A DNA stretch of 64,000 bases from Begonia masoniana (Eukaryota; Streptophyta; Magnoliopsida; Cucurbitales; Begoniaceae), in the NCBI GenBank assembly GCA_022432975.1, contig CM039506.1, positions 17,434,121-17,498,120 of the forward strand, written 5' to 3'. Below, in pieces: positions 56,556 through 64,000 of the stretch. The notes beneath the pieces are model-generated. The model had not been told where the DNA came from. It did no database searches and saw only the letters and a list, made by a program, of their open reading frames with translations. Made by a program: the position numbers and the translations under genes. Every line of letters starts with the position of its first letter. Position 1 is the stretch's first letter.

Positions 56556-58628
56556 TGTAACGCCCCGAATTATATAAACCCGGTTCGTTACTCATAGCTC
56601 GAACATAACTAAGAAACTTTGGACTAAATTTAAAACTTCGCTCGAAAGTCAAAACTTGACATTTTCTAAAACTTCAAAACATTTAAAGACTTGCAGTGGA
56701 AATCATTTAAGCAAAAATAGAGTTAAACAAAACTATAAGAACAATGTTTGAATAATCGGTTGGAATATTAAGAAATAATCGACCAAAGAAAGTAAAGGTT
56801 TAATCGTGAAATACTTGAAAAGTTACAGAAGTCAAACGTATCTGCCGTTGAGCAAAGTCAACGGAAGAGATTGAAACAGAAAATAGAAGGCTTCTTCAGG
56901 TGACAAAACGACAAAAACTTTGGCTACGTCATCCGGTGGATTTAACAAACGACGTCCACCCGTGACTAAACGACAAAGTCCATTTTTCCTTCACAAGACA
57001 AAACAAAACTGAATACATCGCCCGGTCACTAAGTGACAAAAACCCATTGCTCGCAACCACCGGTCATAAGACGACAAAAGTCTTCCTACATCTACCGATG
57101 ACGTCAGCCGGATGATTTCCTTCACGCGAAAGACTAAATCTCGCATCCACCGGTGACGTCAGCCGGATGATTTCCTTCATCCGATCGACTTTATCTCATA
57201 TCCACCGGTGACGTCAGCCGGATGATTTCCTTCATCCGATTGACTTTATCTCATATCCACCGGTGAACTTCATTCACCAATGGTTGAACTTACAAATTTC
57301 ACTCAACGCATTCAAAACAACCTGACCCTAAATAACGTCTAACATTAAACAAATAACCATTAACAAAAGAACAATATATGTATCCTTGACATAACTTTGG
57401 AAATAACAAACTCCAACTACATTTAAATCACGTTTTCTTTGGCAGAGAAGAAATTCCCAAGGGTATCAAAACATCAAATAACTACTGAAACTTCACCTAC
57501 AGACAAGTGTTAAACCGCCTCATCAGAACACCAAACCGTGGCAAGAATGTGCTCCAACAGCTTCGCCTATTCCTCAGTAAATTCAGAGAATTCTCCAGTA
57601 GTTACCTCCACACCTACATCACAAAACTCACATATTAGCCTAATGCTAAGTAAGTAAAGCAAATAAAATGGAATACTGAAATATAAATCCTAATCATGCA
57701 GTTTCTACTTTCACAACTCAGTTGCAATTTCGTTCTTTCACTGATATGATCCCTCGGTTCCATTGGGAGGTGGATCAATTTTTCCAAAGTCATACATCCT
57801 CTTCTCAATTAAGGGGCAGATTAGTTCCCTTAACAGCTGATCTGATCCCTCAATTCCATTGGGAGTGGGATCAGTTCTCCCAAAGTAATAAATCCTCTAC
57901 TCGATTAAGAGGCAAATTACTTCCCTTAATAGCTAATTTGTTTCAATCTGTTCATACATTGCCATAACATTTCATATAAATTCATTTTCGTATTTCTTCA
58001 AAAACATGATGCATGATATAAAGAAAACACTCAAACATGCATAAACCTACTGTTTTGTGATGTAGGCCCGAAGGCACACACAATACTTCACTTACCTGGC
58101 TTCCCGAGAGGTTCCTGATTGCAGGATATTCCAAGAGCTGGCTCACCTAAAACATAAGCACAGCATTACTTAAACTTCATTCTAAACATTCGAAAATCTA
58201 AGGGGCTAGTCCTGCGAATTCTTTCCTTCACCATTCCCGATTCCTCTCTAAACCCCAAATCCCATCTCTTACTCACAGCACTTCAAAAACGCATACATTG
58301 CCATCCATCAGTTATCTAGAAACTAAAGCAGCAAGTAATCGAATCAAAACTTACCTTGATTGAAGGAAAAATCGGGCAGGGAATCGCCTAAAAGTTCCTG
58401 CTAGAAAACTGATGGCCGAGAGAAAGAGGGATAAACAGAATGGCGGCTACAGTGCATTAAACCCAAAACCTCTTTCCTTAAATACGTTATCCACTTTTAA
58501 TATCTAATTAAATTTTTGCCCTCGTATACTCATTAACTAACCTAATCACTTTTTCTCCAAATTCTTCAAAAATTAGTATATCATAATTTGATAAATTAAA
58601 TTTGGTTTAATAGGAACTGGGTGCTACA
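56556..58628 (-). mobile_element. Solo LTR N (2.1 kb) inside element H, TSD TAGAG
   Basis: Minus start TGTAGCACCC at 58628, end GGGGCGTTACA at 56556, with TAGAG at 56551-56555 and 58629-58633. The host codons read across as YAS then RQL. Same superfamily as H's own LTRs but clearly diverged. It has a 51-nt middle exon (58146-58096), donor CCAG|GTAAGT, the CCTAC...GTAGG hairpin (58068-58048), two AAGGG/CCCTT-type units, GVEVTTGEFSEFTEE after the acceptor near 57615, and TGACGTCAGCCGGATGATTT repeats (57100-57240). Confidence 0.94.
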
Positions 58629-58633
58629 TAGAG

Positions 58634-61291
58634 GCATAAGTTATTACCTTTCTCTCTTGCATCAAGACACAGCCAAGTCCAACCTTGGATGCATCACAGT
58701 AAATGCTAAATTTACCATCTTCAACTAGAAGGGTTAAAATTGGAGCATTGGTCAGTTTCTGTTTCAGGGTCCGAAAACTATGCTCACATTTGTCAGTCCA
58801 TATATATTTCACATTTTTCCTTATTAACCTAGTAAGGGATGTAGCAATCTTCGAAAATCCTTCAATGAACTTTCTATAATATCCTGCTAGTCCAAGAAAA
58901 CTCCTGATATCAGCAACATTCCTCGGTTGGAGCCATTCCTTAACTGCTTGAACCTTAGCTGGATCGACAGATATACCATCCTCAAAGATAACATGTCCTA
59001 GAAAGTGAACTTGGTCCAACCAAAATTCACACTTAGAAAACTTAGCGTATAGTTGGTGCTGTTTTAATACTTCCAACACCAAGGTCAGGTGCCTAGCATG
59101 CTCATCCTTAGTACGTGAATAGATTAAAATGTCATCTATGAACACTATGACAAACTTATCCAAATACTCATGAAACACTCTATTCATGAGATCCATAAAG
59201 GCTGCTGGTGCATTTGTCAATACAAAGGACATGACCAAAAACTCAAAATGTCCATACCTTGTGCGAAAAGCAGTCTTAGGAATATCCTCATATTTGACTT
59301 TCAATTGGTAATAACCGGACCTAAGGTCAATCTTAGAGAAAACACGTGCACCATTAAGCTGGTCAAATAAATCATCAATCATTGGCAATGGATACTTATT
59401 CTTGACAGTTAACTTATTTAATTCCCTATAATCAATGCACATTCGCATTGACCCATCTTTCTTTTTGACAAAAAGGACAGGTGCACCCCACGGTGAAAAG
59501 CTTGGGCGTATGAACCCTTTCTCCAACAGATCCTCCAACTGCTTCTTTAATTCCTTAAGTTCTGTTGGTGCTAGCCTATATATATTTTTGGACATAGGCT
59601 CGGCGCCGGGGTAAACATCTACAACGAATTCGATTTCCCTATCTGGTGGTAAACCAGGAAGGTCATCTAAAAACACTTCAGGGAAGTCTTGAACAATTAA
59701 GACATTCTGGGGTGTTGCTTTTCCTACAAATTGTGTATCTAGAACACTGGCCAAGAAGCATAGGTACTCTCTGCATGGTGAGGGTCTACAATTTATTGAA
59801 GTCATAACAGACATTTCCTCACTCTTCTTTAAAGCTTGGAAGGTATGATTTAAACCACCAGGGGGTTGGAATCTAACTACTCCAGTCCTACAGTCGATTG
59901 TGGCATAAATGTTTAAACAACCAATTCATTCCTAGGATTACATCAAATCCCATTATATCCATAATAATGAGATCAGCAGGTAGACTCACGCTTCCTACTA
60001 ACACATCACTGTCAAGCATCACCTGGTTAGAGTGCATGTGTTCACCAGAGGGTAAAACATCACTAAACACATGCATAGAAGGGGTAAACTGTACATCTAA
60101 CTTAACAGAAAATGTAGATGCTATGAATGAATGTGTTGCACCAGAATCTATCAATGTAAAAGCAGGTATAGAGTTGACCAATATAGTACCTGACACAACA
60201 GCAGGCTGCTCATCATCGCTCGACTCCATCATGGAGAATATCCTCGGCTTAATCATAGCAGGGTCATTCTTAGGAGCTGGACAGTCCCTAATGACGTTGC
60301 CAACCTTGTTACAGTTGAAGTATCGGGTGACTCTTGGCTTCGGGTAATCCCTGTATGTGTGTCCAATTTCCTTGCAATTGAAACACTTTCCCGAACCGAA
60401 CCTGCATTCACCCGGGTGACTCTTCGAACATTTCGGGCACAGGGAAAACTTCTTGGCATCCGGCACTTTCTTTCCTGTTCCTTGGCTATGCTGGCCTTCA
60501 CTAGGCCTCTTTATTCCCCTTTGATGATATGGCTGGACCAACTTTTGTGGGACCTCTTTTGGTCCAGCACACTTCCTTTCAGCTTCTTCCACTTCCAGAG
60601 CAGTGGACACAACCTCGCTGAATGTTAAGCCTTTAATACCACCAAATTTAACCCCTCGGTAGATTTCTGGCTTCAGTCCATGCACAAATTTGAATACCTT
60701 GTCCTCGTCCCTGTGAGCAAAATGTCCAGCAAACCTGGACAGGGACTCGAACTGCCTACTGTACTCGGCTACAGACCCTGTCTGCTTCAAGTTTAGAAAT
60801 TCCAACTTCTTTGCAGTTTGGACAGTACTGTTGAAATACTTCTCGTAGAAAATGTCTTTGAATTGCGACCAAGGCATCGCCAAGACATCAGTGGTGGTCT
60901 CTATTGTTTCCCACCAGAGTTGAGTTTCACCAGCCAATTGAAATGTCGCCAACGTGACCTTGTCTCCTTCTCCTATGTTGGCACACCTAAACATACTTTC
61001 AATCTTCCTAAGCCACCCTTCAGCAATAACTGGATCAGATGACTGTCCATCAAACGTGGGTGGTCTTAGTCTCTGGAATCTATCTCCAGAATGTTCATTG
61101 CTAGAACCCGAGTTGGCACTTCCTTGCACCTCTCGGTTCAACAGTACTCCTAGTTGGTCAGACTATTGGCGCACTAAATCAGTTTGCTGACGCACTAAGT
61201 CTGTCAGCTGCCTAATCACACTAGGCTCTTCTTCACTTCTCACATTTGGCATTTCTCTTGGCACTCTAGGTCTCCCTGGGCGTCTGGCCAT
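58634..61291 (-). pseudogene. Element H gag, protease and RT (broken)
   Basis: ATG at 61291 (MARRPGRPRVPREMPN), with a Q-to-stop TAG at 61165-61163. Then the gag core (FQRLRPPTFDGQ, FYEKYFNSTVQ, GSVAEYSRQFESLSRFA) and two zinc knuckles, both damaged: CFNCKEIGHTYRDY has lost its last Cys, and YFNCNKVGNVIRDC has lost its first Cys and its His. The protease motif DSGATHSF is intact. An extra base near 59910 shifts the frame after [10 protein letters not shown] follows with [20 protein letters not shown] and FIDD, ending in RNase H at [16 protein letters not shown] before LTR N. Confidence 0.92.
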
Positions 61292-61430
61292 TATACTAAA
61301 TTCCTGCACAGGGTTAATTACACTCTTAAATATCTACCAACTAAGGTTAACTTAAACACTTACAGTTGTTGAAGTACTTCCATGCAACGATCGGCACTGA
61401 TGAGTGATCTTTTGAACGGTTTAACTGAAT

Positions 61431-61443
61431 GTCTCTGATACCA
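61431..61443 (-). promoter_or_regulatory. Primer-binding site of element H
   Basis: TGGTATCAGAGAC on the minus strand, four bases from the LTR end at 61447. One mismatch from the 12-mer of C and F. Confidence 0.88.
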
Positions 61444-61446
61444 TAC

Positions 61447-63632
61447 TGAAATGCCCCGAGTTTTCTGAACCCAGTTTGTTACTTATAAACTCGAACTTGA
61501 CTAAGAAACTTTGGACCAAATTTAAAATTTCGCTCGAAAGTCTAAATTTGACATTTTCTAAAACCTCAAAACATTTAGAGACTTGCAGCGGAAATCATTT
61601 GAGCTAAATAGAGTTAAACAAAACTATAGAACGATGTTTGAATAATCAGTTGAGATGTTATGGAACATTCGGCCAAAAGAAATAAAGGTTTAAATCGCGA
61701 AATGCTTTGAAAGTTACAAAAGTCAAACTCGTCTGCCGCTGTACAAAGTCAACAAGAGGGCAGAAATAAAACTGAAGGTCTCCACCGATGACGTCAGCCG
61801 GAGGAGTCATTCTTCTAGCTTCAGCCGATCGCAAAATGACAAGTTTTGCTACTGTATCTACCGTTGGCGTCAGCCGGATGATTCGTTCATCCCGCCTTAG
61901 CCGATCACTAGACGACAAGTCTTTTACTCACGCCTTCCGATAGGTAAAATACTCGACATCATCCGGTTACAAAACGACAATTTACATCCTACATCTTCCG
62001 ATGGATTTAACACACGACATCCACCGGTGACTAAACGACAAAACTTCTACTACATCATCCGATGGATTTAACACTTGACATCCACCGGTCACTAAACGAC
62101 AAATTACATTCTACATCATCCGATGAACTTAACACCCGACATCCACCGGTCACAAAACGACAAATTTTCTACTTATATCTTCTGATAGACAACAGAACAA
62201 TAACTCAGCACCCGCCAATAGACATCGTCTATCAATAGAGAACAGAGCGACATTTCAACTACTCCTTGCTATACAAACACAACTCTGACTACGAAAGGAA
62301 ATTTACTCACTTCACTGTAACAATTCAGAAACAATTCAAAACATTGCATTACTCAAAATCCAGTAAGAACCAACATTAAAACTCAACAAAATACTATTTT
62401 CAGAAAGATCTCAAAGGCGTATTCAAAACATTGAAACCACTACTGTCATGAAATCTCAACACGCTTAAATTGAAACATTGTCAACTAAACCTTCACACCA
62501 ACAGACATCAGTTAAACCGCCTCATCAGGATACCAAAACGTGGCATGAATGTGCGTCAACAACTTCTCCTATTCCTCAGCAAATTCAGAGAACTCTCCAG
62601 TAGTTACCTCAACACCTACATCACAAAACTCATCTATTAGCCTAATGCTAAGCAAGTAAAACAACAATGAAATGATATGCTGAAACATAAAACCTAAACA
62701 TGCAGTTTCTACTTTCTCATCTCAGTTGTACATTCGTTCGTTTACTGATCTGATCCCTCGATTCCCTTGGGAGTGGGATCAATTCTCCCAATGTTATACA
62801 TCTTCTACTTGATTAAGGGGCGGATGAATTCCCTTAATAGCTATTCTGATCCCTCAGTTCCCTTGGGAGTGGGATCAGTTCTCCCAATGTTATACATCCT
62901 CTACTCGATTAAGGGGCGGATGAATTCCCTTAATAGCTATTACATTTCAATCTATACTTGCCTTTCCGTGCCACTACATATAAATTCATTTTCGTATTCT
63001 TTTAAAAACATGATGCATAACACATAGAAAATACTTAAGCATGCATAAACCTACTATTTTGTGATGTAGGCCCAAAGACACACACAATACTTCACTTACT
63101 TGGATTCATGGGGAAATGTTTGGTTGCTAACCACTTCGGGTTCTGCTCAAACCTAAATAGACAGTGTATTAGTTAAACTTCATTCTAAACTATCCAGGAG
63201 TCTAAGGAAATTAGTTTGGAAGCTCAGATCTTCGTGCATTCCTGATTCTGCACTTAACCCGAAACTACACTCATTCGCAACACTCCCAAAACACATACAT
63301 TGCACTCCCTCTGTTATCTAACCGTCTAGTCATAAGGAAAAATGAAGGAACTCACCTAAGTCGGAGAAATCGCTGGAGAAATCGAAGGGAGGGCCTCCTA
63401 GAGCACTCTGCTAAGCTAAGGAGCTGAGAGTCGAAAAGAATTGGAAAACAGTGGCGGCTACAATGCATTAAATCCAAAAACCTATTCCTTAAATACGTTA
63501 TCCATTTTAAATTTCTAATTACTCTTATGCCCTTGCTTAGTCATCCATTAACCCCACTTTTACTATTGTCATTAAAGTGTGTCATTAATTTAGAAAGAAA
63601 TAAGACTTGGTTCTATAGAACCGAGTGTTACA
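61447..63632 (-). mobile_element. 5' LTR of element H (2.2 kb)
   Basis: Partner of 52533-54722. Its 3' terminal bases read GGGGCATTTCA where the other copy has GGGGCGTTACA, so the conserved inverted end is mutated here. The internal plan is the same, with repeat units at 62750-62942 and donor near 63101. Confidence 0.95.
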
Positions 63633-63637
63633 TAGAG

Positions 63638-64000
63638 TGTTTCTAAGTTTTTTTTTTTTATATTGGTAGGTTATCGAGCGAGTGAATTGATTGGACGTAG
63701 TGAGCAACCGAGTGTCGAGCAACCAGGTAAGTACAGGAGTGTTTTTGTTGCCTTCGGGCCTACACCATAGAACGGTAGGGATTGTTGTTGGTTGTTTTGA
63801 GTTTGTTGGTTTTATTTCATGCATCATTGTTTTCAACCTACGAAATACGTATTTGACATGTTGAGTGATGAAAATAAAATGTAAGATAAGAAAATAGATA
63901 TGCAACTTGGTCTCGAGTAGAATAGCCTCGTCGGGCAAGTGGCTCGTTTGTAGCAGCCCGAGAGGGATCTTACGAGAGATGTTATGCTAAATTACGTAAT
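63638..64000 (+). mobile_element. LTR I, continuation to the window edge
   Basis: After element H and its second TAGAG, LTR I resumes with acceptor ATTGGTAG (63662-63669), a 57-nt middle exon (63670-63726), donor CCAG|GTAAGT and the hairpin CCTACACC...GGTAGGG (63760-63781). The middle exon is open in the frame used by LTR L (both read G-Y-R-x-S-E-L-I). At 63925-63965 a CTCG...CGAG stem resembles the start of a hairpin array. The LTR end is outside the window. Confidence 0.85.

Larger units (their letters stand above)
52533..63632 (-). mobile_element. Element H: full-length Tekay-type retrotransposon with a nested solo LTR, TSD TAGAG
   Basis: TAGAG at 52528-52532 and 63633-63637. Minus-strand order: 5' LTR 63632-61447, primer-binding site 61443, gag from 61291, protease, RT, RNase H, integrase, polypurine tract 54735-54723, 3' LTR 54722-52533. 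Solo LTR N interrupts RNase H. LTR copies differ by perhaps 2% by eye. Coding parts are broken in several places. Confidence 0.95.

Overview
This window is plant nuclear DNA, most likely from a flowering plant. It is AT-rich and holds almost nothing but nested long-LTR Ty3/gypsy retrotransposons of the Tekay/Del chromovirus type, shown by their pol sequence, the chromodomain-like C-terminus of pol and primer-binding sites matching plant initiator tRNA-Met (TGGTATCAGAGC). I see no intact host gene and cannot name the species.

Layout, using labels of my own. 1-231 is the end of an LTR (J) inserted in the protease region of element A, whose pol (235-3342) and 3' LTR (3383-5892) follow. 5893-11860 is older unassigned sequence carrying solo LTR D (8220-10869). 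Solo LTR E (11861-24989) is split by element F (12909-23946). F is a minus-strand retrotransposon with two nearly identical LTRs. In place of gag-pol it carries a broken piece of a host RNA-dependent RNA polymerase gene (RDR3/4/5 type, 19022-20814). One F LTR is itself split by solo LTR K (13533-15558). 24990-30586 is old degraded sequence with a 305-bp foldback element (28338-28642). Element C (30592-45833, minus) has both LTRs and is interrupted by solo LTRs L (34835-37830) and B (40019-42544). Solo LTR G lies at 46958-49642. LTR I (51639-52532, resuming at 63638 and running off the window) is split by element H (52533-63632, minus), which is interrupted by solo LTR N (56556-58628).

I read matching 5-bp target-site duplications (TSDs) by eye for ten insertions: D TTGGT, E CTAAT, F AATTC, K CAAAA, C TTTTG, L GAATA, B TTTAG, G GATAG, H TAGAG and N TAGAG. 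These fix the nesting order. Every gag/pol copy is broken by stops or frameshifts, so none of these elements is autonomous as it stands.

Three things stand out. First, the RDR fragment captured in the youngest-looking element. Second, otherwise diverged LTR families share one internal plan: a promoter, a first exon-like segment, a short middle exon of 45, 51 or 57 nt, an intron-like segment that opens with a conserved hairpin and in several families also holds an array of short hairpins, and an acceptor followed at once by a short acidic reading frame that ends in a stop. Third, the stem sequences of those hairpins differ in a compensatory way, which argues for selection on RNA structure.
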